Source: Bacillus pseudomycoides (GTDB lineage Bacteria > Bacillota > Bacilli > Bacillales > Bacillaceae_G). Taken from it: DNA of 42,507 nt. This document shows positions 7,481 through 16,387 of the stretch, in pieces. The notes under the pieces were generated by a model. The model saw nothing but the letters and a program-made list of their open reading frames with translations, ran no database searches and was not told the DNA's origin. Numbering within the stretch: position 1 is the first letter of the stretch; each line of letters opens with the position of its first letter. The position numbers and the translations under genes are program-made. Where the stretch lies: positions 1 to 42,507 of the forward strand of contig NZ_NVOY01000050.1 of NCBI RefSeq assembly GCF_002551005.1, in the 5' to 3' direction.

Positions 7481-8634
7481 TGAGGCTGAGAAAGAAAGTG
7501 ATTCTGAAACCCCCGAACCAGCTGTTGAAACGATTACCTATCGTCGCAAAAAGAAACGCGGTCATAGGGATGAGTATGTCCAAAACCTTCCGATTGAAAC
7601 GGTTGAATATCGTTTACTTGATGAGGAACAGGTTTGTTTGTGTTGTGGTGGTGCTTTGCATGAGATGAGTGTAGAAGTCCTAAAGGAACTGACGATTGTT
7701 CCTGCGAAAGTAAAGGTAACAGAACATAAGAGATATGTATACGCTTGTCGTAAGTGTGAATTAGACGAGGTATCCACACCGATTGTAACGGCCAAGATGC
7801 CAGCTCCTTCCTTTCCTAAAAGTATCGCTTCTCCATCGGTTATGGTCTATATTATGACACAAAAATATGTAGAAGGATTGCCTCTTTATCGTCAGGAAAA
7901 ACATTTTGAACGAATGGGAATCTTCTTATCCCGACAAACGATGGGAAATTGGTTATTATATGGGGCTGATCGATGGTTAGTGACTTTGTATGAAAGGATG
8001 CATGAACATCTACTTACTCGAACCATTCTTCATGCGGACGAAACAACCTTCCAAGTCTTATCTGTGGCTATATCGTACAGGACGAGAGAATATCCCTATT
8101 GTCCTCTATGACTATCAACCTACAAGAGCAGGCGAACATCCGAAACGTTTTTTAACTGGTTTTGAAGGATATTTACAGGTAGATGGATATAGTGGTTATC
8201 ATCAAGTACCGGATGTCACCCTTGTCGGATGTTGGGCGCATGCGAGACGAAAGTTCGATGAAGCCTTAAAAGCTTTACCTGAATCACAGAAGGGGGAAAA
8301 AGTGAAGGCGAGCAAAGGCATACACTTCTGTAATCAACTCTATTCGATTGAAAGGAAGCTCAAACACGTCAAGCCTACCGAGCGATATAAGCATCGACTT
8401 GAAAGAAGTAGGCCCATTCTGGACCTTTTTTCGGCATGGCTTCATGAACAGAAAGATCGTGTTTTACCAAAAAGTGCGCTAGGAAAAGCCATCACTTATT
8501 GTTTGAATCAATGGAAGCATCTTAAAGCCTTTTTATTAGACGGTCATTTAGAACTTGATAAAGTCTTGCCGTGGTCAAAGGATTTACCATCTAGCTTTAG
8601 AGTGCCGAAAAAAAGTGAAGCAAACAAAAAATAA
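7466..8634 (+). pseudogene. tnpC: IS66 transposase TnpC, truncated, frameshifted and internally deleted
   Basis: The first part (to 8111) has the zinc-finger-like CLCCGGAL...YACRKCEL, the conserved ASPSVMVYIMTQKYVEGLPLY segment, RQEKHFE and LSRQTMGNW, and the first catalytic Asp in LHADETT. The frame then shifts at about 8060 and continues in the next frame as SYLWLYRTG, VDGYSGYH, GCWAHARRKF to the stop at 8632-8634. TnpC proteins normally have ~10-13 residues between DET..QVL and SYLWLYRTG; they are missing here. Near the end LLDGHLELD jumps directly to VLPWS, so the conserved NNR(S/A)ER...IGRKNWLF block with the catalytic Glu region is also missing. It is not functional. Confidence 0.85.
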
Positions 8635-8670
8635 CTCCAAAATCAACTTTTATTGTATATTTTGGAGTTA
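8632..8670. terminator. Dyad at the end of the IS66 remnant
   Basis: A perfect 12-bp inverted repeat (TAACTCCAAAAT / ATTTTGGAGTTA) spans the tnpC stop codon and runs into the right terminal repeat. It may act as a terminator preventing read-through out of the element. Confidence 0.5.
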
Positions 8671-8751
8671 CTTGACGTTTACTTTGCAACGAAAGAGAAC
8701 CGCAACACTGCCTAAAACCTGGGCGCTTATCACATCCACAAACACACAAAA

Positions 8752-8925
8752 TTAAGAAGCCTCCTTCATTCGTTGTTGCTCTTTAATTTGTTCAGCAATA
8801 GCTGAAGCAACAGCTGCAACATGAATACATTCCATATATAGGTCGTCAGCATCTGTATCTTTCACGCTAACTTTTATACTTGTATACTCAAAATCCCTTT
8901 GATTTGTTTTTGGATGGTAAAACAT
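8752..8925 (-). CDS. Small hypothetical protein overlapping the end of the PAP2 gene
   Basis: A 57-residue frame starts with ATG inside the last 38 nt of the PAP2 gene (different frame) and ends just before the IS66 right end. The product starts MFYHPKTNQRDFEYTS and contains the acidic stretch VKDTDADDLYMECIHVAA, followed by a helical tail AEQIKEQQRMKEAS. Composition is protein-like, but the ribosome site is weak (AGAG). I do not recognise a family. It may be a small gene translated by coupling with the PAP2 gene, or the tail of another gene fused here. Confidence 0.5.
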   Translation of the reverse strand: MFYHPKTNQRDFEYTSIKVSVKDTDADDLYMECIHVAAVASAIAEQIKEQQRMKEAS

Positions 8926-9487
8926 GTTTCTCTACTCTTTCATATAGAGTAAGCAATTCCTTGATAAAAGAAAATTTCGGTACTAACCAATACGAAAATA
9001 ACGCTGAAACACATCCTATTAAAGCCCCTATTGCAACATCAAAAGGATAATGAACCCCTACCCAAATACGAGAGACCGCTACACAAAATGCAAGTATAAG
9101 CCATAACCATCCAGTCTTTTTACGAACAAGCCAAAACGAAAAACAAATCGAAAAAAAGAGAATCGTATGGTCACTAGGAAATGAATTATCTACAGCATGG
9201 TCGACAAGTTTATTAACATCAGGCAATACTGCAAACGGTTGATAATTCAAATGAAATTCCCCTGCTATTTTTCCAATCACCTCAGCAATCACAAAAGCAA
9301 CCATCGCTTGAATAACCATCATCCTACTTTTTCTGGACCCGGTAAACCAATAAGCTATAATAATTAAACCAAAAATATATACCATATATTCTGCCAAAAA
9401 TACCATGGCTGAGTTTAGGAATGAATATTGTTTACCTAAATCATTAATTGCTCGAAAAATATCAATATTGAATTGAGAAAAAAACAT
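8888..9487 (-). CDS. bcrC: PAP2-family undecaprenyl-diphosphatase, BcrC-like
   Basis: This 199-residue integral membrane phosphatase would dephosphorylate undecaprenyl pyrophosphate, recycling the lipid carrier for peptidoglycan synthesis and giving tolerance to bacitracin. The PAP2 signature 2 is PSDH (104-107) and signature 3 is SRIWVGVHYPFD with S139, R140, H146 and D150. Signature 1 is diverged (K73 followed by NYQPF). About five hydrophobic helices are present and the length matches BcrC/YwoA. The ATG at 9487 is chosen over a TTG two codons earlier because AAGGAGGG lies 8 nt before it. The gene is intact but sits between an IS66 remnant and gene fragments, so it was probably brought here by rearrangement. 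Confidence 0.85.
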   Translation of the reverse strand: MFFSQFNIDIFRAINDLGKQYSFLNSAMVFLAEYMVYIFGLIIIAYWFTGSRKSRMMVIQAMVAFVIAEVIGKIAGEFHLNYQPFAVLPDVNKLVDHAVDNSFPSDHTILFFSICFSFWLVRKKTGWLWLILAFCVAVSRIWVGVHYPFDVAIGALIGCVSALFSYWLVPKFSFIKELLTLYERVEKHVLPSKNKSKGF

Positions 9488-9664
9488 TTTCAAATCCCTC
9501 CTTTATAGTAAGGTGTTTAACTGATTGCCATATACCTTCATTACATGAATAGTTTTGATTATTGTACTCATCTAAAAATACCAACCTTCTTGTACGCTTA
9601 TAATTTTATTATGGGAAAAAAGGTTTAAATGGGACTTAACTATGTGAATGTACTGTTTCTTCCT

Positions 9665-9921
9665 CTAACATGACGTTTTCTTTAAAAATGAACTAGCAGA
9701 GTAGAAAATAAAGAAAAAAGAAAAGAAATAAATAATATACTCCGCAACAAGCATTCCTTGCCGAATAGCCCCCGGAAATTCTTTACTTCCATCTATATCA
9801 GGATGATAAATAAAGCATATAAAAAGAAAATCATAACTGAAAATGCACTGCTTAAAAAATAAGCGGCATACGCACGTATATTTCGACTAACATTTTTAAA
9901 CGCAAGTTGAGAAAACGTCAT
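9665..9921 (-). pseudogene. N-terminal fragment of an FtsX-type (BceB-like) ABC permease
   Basis: After GGGAGGGG and an ATG at 9921 the sequence encodes MTFSQLAFKNVSRNIRAYA, the typical start of BceB-type permeases, then the first helix (AAYFLSSAFSVMIFFLYALF). One base is missing near HPDID, which shifts the frame (a TAG appears in the first frame). The second helix region AEYIIYFFSFFFIFYSASSFLK follows in the shifted frame and ends abruptly at a TAG, where the family normally continues SRKKEFG. Only about 85 of some 620-650 residues remain, and no partner ATPase is adjacent. Confidence 0.7.
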
Positions 9922-10089
9922 CTTCATTCCCCTCCCACGTTCTTTGTACTTCCATAAAAATAAGTATCATCATGAATATGCCATCCCCTTCTTCTTTCTT
10001 CTTATTCACTATAATAAAAAAAGAAAAAGGAAAACATCGAACTTTCTTACATACATTCGTGCATTCTTACAGTTTTGTCATTTTTCTCA
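9922..10089. other. Intergenic between two gene fragments
   Basis: A+T-rich sequence between the permease fragment and the LysR fragment. No gene or clear signal was seen beyond the ribosome site of the fragment. Confidence 0.4.
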
Positions 10090-10730
10090 TCATTTTGTAA
10101 ATGTGTTCATCACCTTGCCTTTCGCTATTTTCAAAAACTCTTGTAATTCTGGATTTATATTCGCTTTTCGATATGCAACGGCTAGTTCCGCAACAATGTT
10201 AGAATCACATATTTCTTTGTAGACAACTTCTGATTGATATAATTTATTAGCAGACACTGGTATTACCGTTATCCCAATCCCCGCAGCAACAAGCCCTATA
10301 ACTGTTTGATATTCTGTCGCCTCTTGTACAATTTGCGGACTAACCCCCGCATCACGGCATAAAGAAAGAATATTATCATATAAAGTTGGCCATACATTCC
10401 GGGTAATAAAAACAAAAGATTCGTTTTGTAAGTCTTCAATACATATTGCTTGTTTATTCGCAAGTGGATGTGTTTTCGGTAAACAAAGTGTACAAGGAAG
10501 GTGTTGCACCGTTTCCAACTGTAACAACTGACTTGTAATAGGTGGACGCAACATCAATTCGATTATCATGAAGCGCATCTACTTGTTCTGGTGTAGACAA
10601 TTCATGTAGTACAACAGATACATTCGGAAATTTTTTTCGGTATTCCCGAACAATCGGCGGCAAAATATCATACATCGCTGAACCAACAAACCCAATAGAC
10701 AGCTCTCCAATTTCTCCCCTTTGCGCTCTC
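10090..10730 (-). pseudogene. LysR-family regulator, lacking its DNA-binding domain and frameshifted
   Basis: The minus strand from about 10730 encodes the linker and effector-binding domain of a LysR-type regulator (RAQRGEIGELSIGFVGSA, then ILPPIVREYRKKFPNVSV and LHELSTPEQVDALHDNRIDV). The frame breaks at about 10563 and resumes with LRPPITSQLLQLETV to the C-terminus (NPELQEFLKIAKGKVMNTFTK). The break fits a loss of 7-8 nt near GATGTTG. The N-terminal helix-turn-helix (about 85-90 residues) is absent: the DNA switches to the MFS gene fragment at about 10727-10733. It cannot bind DNA. Confidence 0.8.
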
Positions 10731-11753
10731 GGACCAATAGGAGGAAGGTTGGCTGATCGATTTTCAAGAAAAACAATATTAGTTGTAACAGACCTTATAA
10801 GAATTATCTTTGCCCTTTCCTTCCTATTTGTTCAAGGTAAAGAGGATATTTGGATTGTTTATTTTAGTTCGTTTATGTTAGCTGCAGGAGAAGCTATATA
10901 TGGACCTGCAAGAAAATCAGCAATATCTAGGCTTGTTCATAAAAAACATCTCGTAAAAGTTAATAGTTTGGAACAAGTCATGATAGGAATCGTTTTAATC
11001 ATTGGAGCACTTTCAGGCGGAATCGTTTCGTCTATTTTCGGACCTAATGTGACTTATTGGTTAAATGCAGGATCATTTTTAGGAGCTGCCGCCATCAACT
11101 ATACGATTAAGTTTCCAGAGAATGAAAGTAGAAAAAAGGTAGAAAAGTCCGAAAATCTAATTTTTACCTTCAAAAAGGTAATCTTAATGTCTATTACGGT
11201 GCAAATTCTTTTTTTCTGTGAAATATTAATAGCTTCTATAAATGGAATTGATAATGTTTTAATAAGCGTATATGCGATTAACGAATTCCATCTTGGTGAT
11301 ATAGGCGTAGGTCTTTTTTATGGTGTATTAGGTATTGGCTTAATATTAAGCTTTTCTGTTGCAAATCGACTACAAAAAAATTTCCTTGTTACAGGTTTAG
11401 TATGTCTATTGCTAGAGGGGATATTTCAACTGCTATTAAGTCAAACCCATCTAGTCGTTTTTGCATTTCTTATATTTTGCGGGACTGCATTTATGTCCGG
11501 GATTGGCAATTCATGCTTTGATACGATTCTTATGAAGGAAATTCCTGAACAACACCACGGAACTATATTCTGAATATTGGCAATAATCACAAATGCTGTA
11601 TTAGGAATATCTATGTTTATTTCTGGAGCAGTGCTACAATACCTTACGCCCCGCTCCTTAGGTTTGATTGGGGGTATTGCCTATATTTTTATTGCCATTT
11701 CTCTAATTGTAACCATTTCAACGAAAGCATATCGAAAAAGAGGTACCAATTGA
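10731..11753 (+). pseudogene. 3' part of the split MFS transporter gene, with an additional stop
   Basis: The open frame resumes with GPIGGRLADRFSRK (MFS motif A in the loop between helices 2 and 3) and runs through helices 3 to 12. A TGA at 11571-11573 interrupts it after HHGTIF. The same frame goes on with ILAIITNAVLGISMFISG to the natural stop at 11751-11753 (AYRKRGTN). With the fragment at 7385 it makes a near-complete transporter of about 400 residues. A TTG at 10749 could start translation but has little meaning. The gene was disabled twice, by the 3.3-kb interruption and by the stop. Confidence 0.8.
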
Positions 11754-11767
11754 GAGGTACCTCTTTT
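11736..11767 (+). terminator. Terminator of the MFS pseudogene
   Basis: The inverted repeat AAAAGAGGTACC / GGTACCTCTTTT with an 8-nt loop overlaps the MFS stop codon and is followed by a T-rich tract. Confidence 0.8.
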
Positions 11768-11849
11768 CTTATGAAGACTTTCTCCTATGTCTTCAATTAA
11801 CTAAAATTATTACAAGTTATAACTAGGTTCCCCCTTTTCTGTACTTTCC

Positions 11850-14036
11850 TTAGTCATGCTTATGTTTATCTTTTTTATCTTTATTTTTTTTATCTTTGTC
11901 TTTTTTATCTTTATCCCCACCATGGTCTTCGTCTTCATTACTATTACCTTTACTATTATCCTGTTCTGGATTTTGAGCTTCCGGTAAAATAGCTGCGGAT
12001 GGAGCCACTGCTGGTGGAACAGTGTCAGGACTAATCCCATTAATGTACAGTTCATTATTCATTTGATATACGCTGCTCGGCTGTTGGAATCTAGATGTGT
12101 CTGTTCCAAACGCTTGAATCATTGCTTTAAAAATAAGGTGTGAGATTTTTGTTGTATCTCCAAGCATATAATTGCCTGGGCCATTCTTCGCATAGCCAGT
12201 CCAAACAACCATTGTGTATTGTGGTGTATAACCGGCAAACCAACTATCATTTGTCGCTTTAGATGGATAATTGAACTCACTGATTGTCTTTTCGTCAAAG
12301 TTTGTTGTTCCCGTTTTCCCCGCAATATCAAGACCCGCTACATTAGCTGCTGTACCTGTTCCGTTAGAGGCATTCACTACACCACGAAACATATCGGTAA
12401 TCATATAAGCCGTATAGTCATGCATAACACGTTTACCCTTCGACTTAAAGCTTGTTTCTTTACCGTCTGGGAAAACAACTTTTGTAACAAAATGCGGTTT
12501 TGTATACACCCCATCATTTGCAAAGGCACCATATGCTCCTGCCATCTCAAGAGGAGACACAAGGTTACTTCCAATTGCGTAAGACTCATAAACCTGATTA
12601 TTTGGAAACTTAATCCCAAGTGATTGCGCAAACTCTTTTGCTTTATTCAAACCAACTTTTTGTAATGTTTTCAAAGCCGGAATATTACGTGACTCTACTA
12701 GAGCGTTTCGCACAGACATAGGACCTTTATAATCCGTATAAGCGTTTCGAATGGGTTTTCCATTTGAGTAATGATACTGTTCGTCCACAAGTTGGTGGTA
12801 CGTTGACCATTTTAAATTTTCAATCGCCGGACCATAATCAAAGATTGGTTTAAACGTCGAGCCTGGTTGGCGGTTTATATCAATAGCGAAATTATTTCCT
12901 CGGAATGTTGCTTTGTATTCATTGCGCCCACTTCCAATCGCACGCACTTCACCCGTTTTCGAATCCATAAACGTGAAAGCCGTCTGGAAACGTTCGTTCG
13001 GATAACTCACAATATCTTGCGTATTCATGATTTTATCGGCATACTGTTGTGCGTTCGGGTCGAGTGTCATATAAATTTGAAGACCATCCGTACCGATATT
13101 AATGTCTTTCACCTTGTCTTCAACTTCTTTTGTTGCAGCATCCAAAAACGCTTCATAAGGCATACCTTCTTGATTGGTTTTCGGAACAACGCCTTTTGTT
13201 ACCGGAACTTTCATCGCATCCTGCATTTGTTGCTTCGTGATATATCCTTGTCTCTGCATAGAAGTTAAGACAAGGTTACGGCGCTTTGTCGCTGCTTCTT
13301 CGTTTTCCGGTTTGGACGGATCGTAATTATTTGGACTTTGCGGTAGTCCTGCCAACATAGCTGCCTGCGGAAGGGTCAATTTTTTCAAATCATTTGCTTC
13401 GATACTGTAATAATTTTTGGCTGCAGTAGCAACGCCGTAAGAGCGGTTTCCAAGGTTAATTTTATTCAAATATATTGTCAAAATATCGTGTTTAGAATAC
13501 TTTCCTTCCAACTTATACGCCAAGTACCATTCCTGTATTTTTCGTTCTAACGTTTTTTGAGGAGACAAAAATGAGTTTTTAATAACTTGTTGTGTAATGG
13601 TACTTCCGCCCTGAGAACCGAAGTTCCCAGTCAAGTTTTCGAGAATCGCTTTACCGGTTCGTTTTATGTCTATACCATGGTGCTCATAAAAACGAGAGTC
13701 TTCTGTTGCAATAAATGCATCTTCCAACACTTTCGGAACTTGATCATAAGTGATTTTTGTTCGTTTTTCCTTTCCATATTCATAGATAAACTTCCCGTCT
13801 TTATCATAAAATTTCGTGGATAGTGGGTCCACCAATTTTGTGGCCTCTATTTGGGGAGCATCCTTAATAATGTAAAAGAAAATAGCAACTCCTGCTACTA
13901 CTAAACTGAGGCCAATTAGTAAACAAGCAAGTAAGATTTTTTTCAACATTGATCCTTTTTCAGAGGACTTTCCACTTCCGTTTTGTTTTTTCTTTGTTTG
14001 TTTTCGTTCTTCACGAGAACGATACATTTCTGACAT
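11850..14036 (-). CDS. Class A penicillin-binding protein (PBP1A type)
   Basis: This 728-residue bifunctional enzyme would polymerise glycan strands and cross-link peptides at the outer face of the membrane. A basic cytoplasmic tail (1-30) precedes one TM anchor (31-57). The GT51 glycosyltransferase domain (about 75-250) has E112 in TEDSRFYEHHGID and GGSTITQQ at 143-150. The transpeptidase domain has the active-site S393 in GSTFKP, S449-R450-N451 as the SxN motif and K574-T-G. The last ~30 residues are an unusual run of KDKKDKD repeats ending KHKHD after an acidic segment. It resembles PonA of B. subtilis but is shorter. It is monocistronic and intact. Tail function is unknown; wall or teichoic-acid contact is a guess. 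Confidence 0.92.
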   Translation of the reverse strand: MSEMYRSREERKQTKKKQNGSGKSSEKGSMLKKILLACLLIGLSLVVAGVAIFFYIIKDAPQIEATKLVDPLSTKFYDKDGKFIYEYGKEKRTKITYDQVPKVLEDAFIATEDSRFYEHHGIDIKRTGKAILENLTGNFGSQGGSTITQQVIKNSFLSPQKTLERKIQEWYLAYKLEGKYSKHDILTIYLNKINLGNRSYGVATAAKNYYSIEANDLKKLTLPQAAMLAGLPQSPNNYDPSKPENEEAATKRRNLVLTSMQRQGYITKQQMQDAMKVPVTKGVVPKTNQEGMPYEAFLDAATKEVEDKVKDINIGTDGLQIYMTLDPNAQQYADKIMNTQDIVSYPNERFQTAFTFMDSKTGEVRAIGSGRNEYKATFRGNNFAIDINRQPGSTFKPIFDYGPAIENLKWSTYHQLVDEQYHYSNGKPIRNAYTDYKGPMSVRNALVESRNIPALKTLQKVGLNKAKEFAQSLGIKFPNNQVYESYAIGSNLVSPLEMAGAYGAFANDGVYTKPHFVTKVVFPDGKETSFKSKGKRVMHDYTAYMITDMFRGVVNASNGTGTAANVAGLDIAGKTGTTNFDEKTISEFNYPSKATNDSWFAGYTPQYTMVVWTGYAKNGPGNYMLGDTTKISHLIFKAMIQAFGTDTSRFQQPSSVYQMNNELYINGISPDTVPPAVAPSAAILPEAQNPEQDNSKGNSNEDEDHGGDKDKKDKDKKNKDKKDKHKHD

Positions 14037-14134
14037 TTTGTTCTCCTCTACGTTTGTTTCGTTTACTTATGAAAGTTGCAGACCATGTTAAATAAGTCCC
14101 TTTTGTTAGCTTATTACCTATTAAATTATGAATA

Positions 14135-14359
14135 TTATATTTGGCCTAGCACTTTCTCATCTATAACACGTACATAACGTACTAAATAGGAATTTATGAT
14201 ATAATCTCCTTCGTCACTTTTCGCAACAAAAAACTTGTCATGTTTCACTTTTTCTAAGACTTCTTGTATAACCTCTTCCTTTCTAACACCTAATCCTTTT
14301 ATTATTTTTTCTTTTTTAATATCATTATCCAAAGTATAGCAAACAGTAAATTCCTTCAA
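14135..14359 (-). CDS. Small hypothetical protein (74 aa)
   Basis: The start is a TTG placed 8 nt after AAGGGAG. The product begins MKEFTVCYTLDNDIKKEK, is charged and soluble, with an alpha/beta look and no signal peptide or TM segment. It ends YLVRYVRVIDEKVLGQI. I do not recognise the family. It lies alone upstream of the PBP gene on the same strand, about 100 nt away. Confidence 0.6.
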   Translation of the reverse strand: MKEFTVCYTLDNDIKKEKIIKGLGVRKEEVIQEVLEKVKHDKFFVAKSDEGDYIINSYLVRYVRVIDEKVLGQI

Positions 14360-14720
14360 GTTAAATCTCCCTTTCTAGTACATTTTCCATTGTTTTTAAT
14401 AAAAGTGAGCTTCTATTTTTACAGACCCGTATAGGTGTAAAATTTATATACTACATACGCACTTAATTATCGTTCAATTTAGCTTTTAATAGACCTCACA
14501 TAAGAAATAAACTCTCTTATCGCTTCTTTCCATCTATACTTATTTCGTAAGAAACCTTATTTTTTAGGGGGTCATAAGAGTTTTTTCAGAAAAAACTCTT
14601 ATAAAATCCCAAATAATATAGTTTATCTCCTAGATAAAAAGACGCTGGATATATATTGAGGCTCCCGAAAAGAAACATACTTTTAGTAAGTAACTAAAAT
14701 TGTATCCGTATACAGAAAAT
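14360..14720. other. Intergenic with a terminator-like dyad
   Basis: No gene was seen. A perfect 14-bp inverted repeat (ATAAGAGTTTTTTC / GAAAAAACTCTTAT) lies at 14574-14602 with a single base between the arms. Its role is unclear. Confidence 0.45.
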
Positions 14721-14767
14721 AAAAAGCAGATAATCACCTAATATAGTAGGTAGTTATCTGCTTTTTT
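14721..14767 (-). terminator. Terminator of the BceAB-type operon
   Basis: The arms AAAAAGCAGATAA and TTATCTGCTTTTT are flanked by A and T runs. An inner pairing CACCTA / TAGGTA extends the stem. The dyad is downstream of the broken permease gene. Confidence 0.8.
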
Positions 14768-14942
14768 CTTTTAATAGACTTTTTCAGTGTCCTCTATATA
14801 TGAAAAAACTTTACAAACAAATAGGAAAGGCGCATGTTCTTCAATAAAATAAGCTCTTTGTTCCATACATAGACATAACATGTAAAAAGCAAATTCCACT
14901 ACTTTAAAGGAGCAAGATGAATAATTATGATAAACCCATACT

Positions 14943-16375
14943 TTAAGAATACGAGACAATTTGGCGCTGCTCAATTTTCATAAGAATCGGTTTATATTTT
15001 TGTAAATTATCAACGCGAATTAAAAGGAGTGAGTGCACTGTTCCTTGTACTTTTTCATAATTTTCTTTGTCAGCGATGCGGAGCGGCTTCCCACCAAATT
15101 GATTGTAACTAATTTGAAATTCACGAATGAGTGCCTCCTCCCATTGCCCCGGCATACTTGAAAACTGCTGCGTTTCCGGCTTCTCAAGCGATGTGTATAT
15201 AGGTTCAGGAAGTCTCTCACTTACGCGAACACGAATTGGCTCTTTACTTTTCTTTGCATTTCTGTGATCCGAAATTAGCGGTGGTTGATTAAGTAAATCG
15301 TCACGTAAAAAGTAAACCGCTTCTTCAGTTTCTTTATAAGTATACTTCTTTTCTTCTATAATGTTCATTTGCTTTAATTCTTTTATTTCTTCAGCATTTG
15401 GATCATGAATCGTCGCATCATACACTCGTGAAAATTCCGTTACCATTCCAACATTTTTTTGAAACGCCATCCCAGCTGTCATCGCACCAGCACCTAGTGC
15501 AATTAACATAGAAACTGTTCCTAACACTCTCGATAAACTATTAATTCGAAAACGCAGCTGTGCAAGCATAAAACTATTAAGCCCTGCTTCGTTTCTTTTT
15601 TTATTTCTTTTTAACATCGTAACAAATAAAGGCAATAATGAACCAAATATAAAATAAGTTCCAATTGTCGTACAAAATGTTGCAACTATAAGCCCCATTT
15701 CCTTCAAGTCATTCACATGAATGATTGAGTAATATCCAATACCTAACATCAAAATTCCAAGCACCGTAAAAACCGTAATACGAAGTTTACTTTTTTTACC
15801 TCATCTTGCGTTTCATCTTCTCGTATAAGCTCTAATTCTGTTTTGCGCAGAATACGAAAGCTATTAATCATCCCTGTCACTACAAAAAGAACAAAGAAAA
15901 AAAGGAACGTTGCAATTAAAGCAGGAAAATAAAATGCCTCATATCCCTTCGCTGATACATCCATAATTTTTATAAGAATCTTCCCTACTGCACTGGCTAA
16001 TCCAATTCCTACTGCATTTCCAATCATTAAAGCAATCATTCCAAGCACTAATGTTTCGATAAATAGCAGCTGTGCAACCTTCTTCTTTTTTGCCCCAAGC
16101 ATCATATACATGCCTAATTCTTTTCGGCGCAGTGTAAGCAAAAATGAATTTGCATACAGAATGTAAAATAAGGTGATAAACGAAAGTAACACAGAACCAA
16201 TCCCGAAGACAATACGAATGCTGTGAATGATACTATTTTCTTTCGTAAATTCAGTATTTAAAGCCATCGTTTGAAACATATAAAAAATACTTATACTAAC
16301 GATAAGACCAATTAACAAAACAAGATAATCTTTCATCATCTTTCGTATACTATGTACAGATAATTTCAGTAACAT
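14943..16375 (-). pseudogene. FtsX-type ABC permease (BceB-like), frameshifted and C-terminally truncated
   Basis: The first part (16375 to about 15800) encodes MLLKLSVHSIRKMMKDYLVL and four hydrophobic helices, with the FtsX-type segment RRKELGMYMMLGAKKKKVAQL. The frame breaks at a run of seven A (T7 on the plus strand, 15791-15797); one more A would join it to KSKLRITVFTVLGILMLGIGY and the extracellular domain. The second part ends at VDNLQKYKPILMKIEQRQIVSYS, where the family goes on for another ~140 residues with the last helices. The remaining sequence to 14771 shows only weak traces. The partner ATPase gene upstream is intact, and its stop is 13 nt away with GGGAGGTG between. The transporter (peptide-antibiotic sensing/detoxification type) is dead. 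Confidence 0.8.
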
Positions 16376-16387
16376 GCCCTCACCTCC

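Larger units (their letters stand above)
7466..8682 (+). mobile_element. IS66-family remnant (3' part, with right end)
   Basis: The remnant contains the middle and end of an IS66 tnpC gene and an apparent right terminus: the complement of 8664-8682 reads GTAAACGTCAAGTAACTCC, typical of IS66 ends that begin GTAA. No left end, tnpA or tnpB is present. The left junction is inside codon ~28 of the MFS gene. An 8-bp target duplication cannot be found because the left end is gone. Confidence 0.75.

Noticed and set aside
10579-10776. A 65-codon minus-strand frame
   Set aside because: It crosses the LysR/MFS junction in a different frame from both; a shadow of the LysR fragment.
14771-14974. A 67-codon frame after the broken BceB-like permease
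   Set aside because: It looks like decayed permease sequence out of frame (only LSRILKVWVY region suggestive); no ribosome site and no protein-like conservation.
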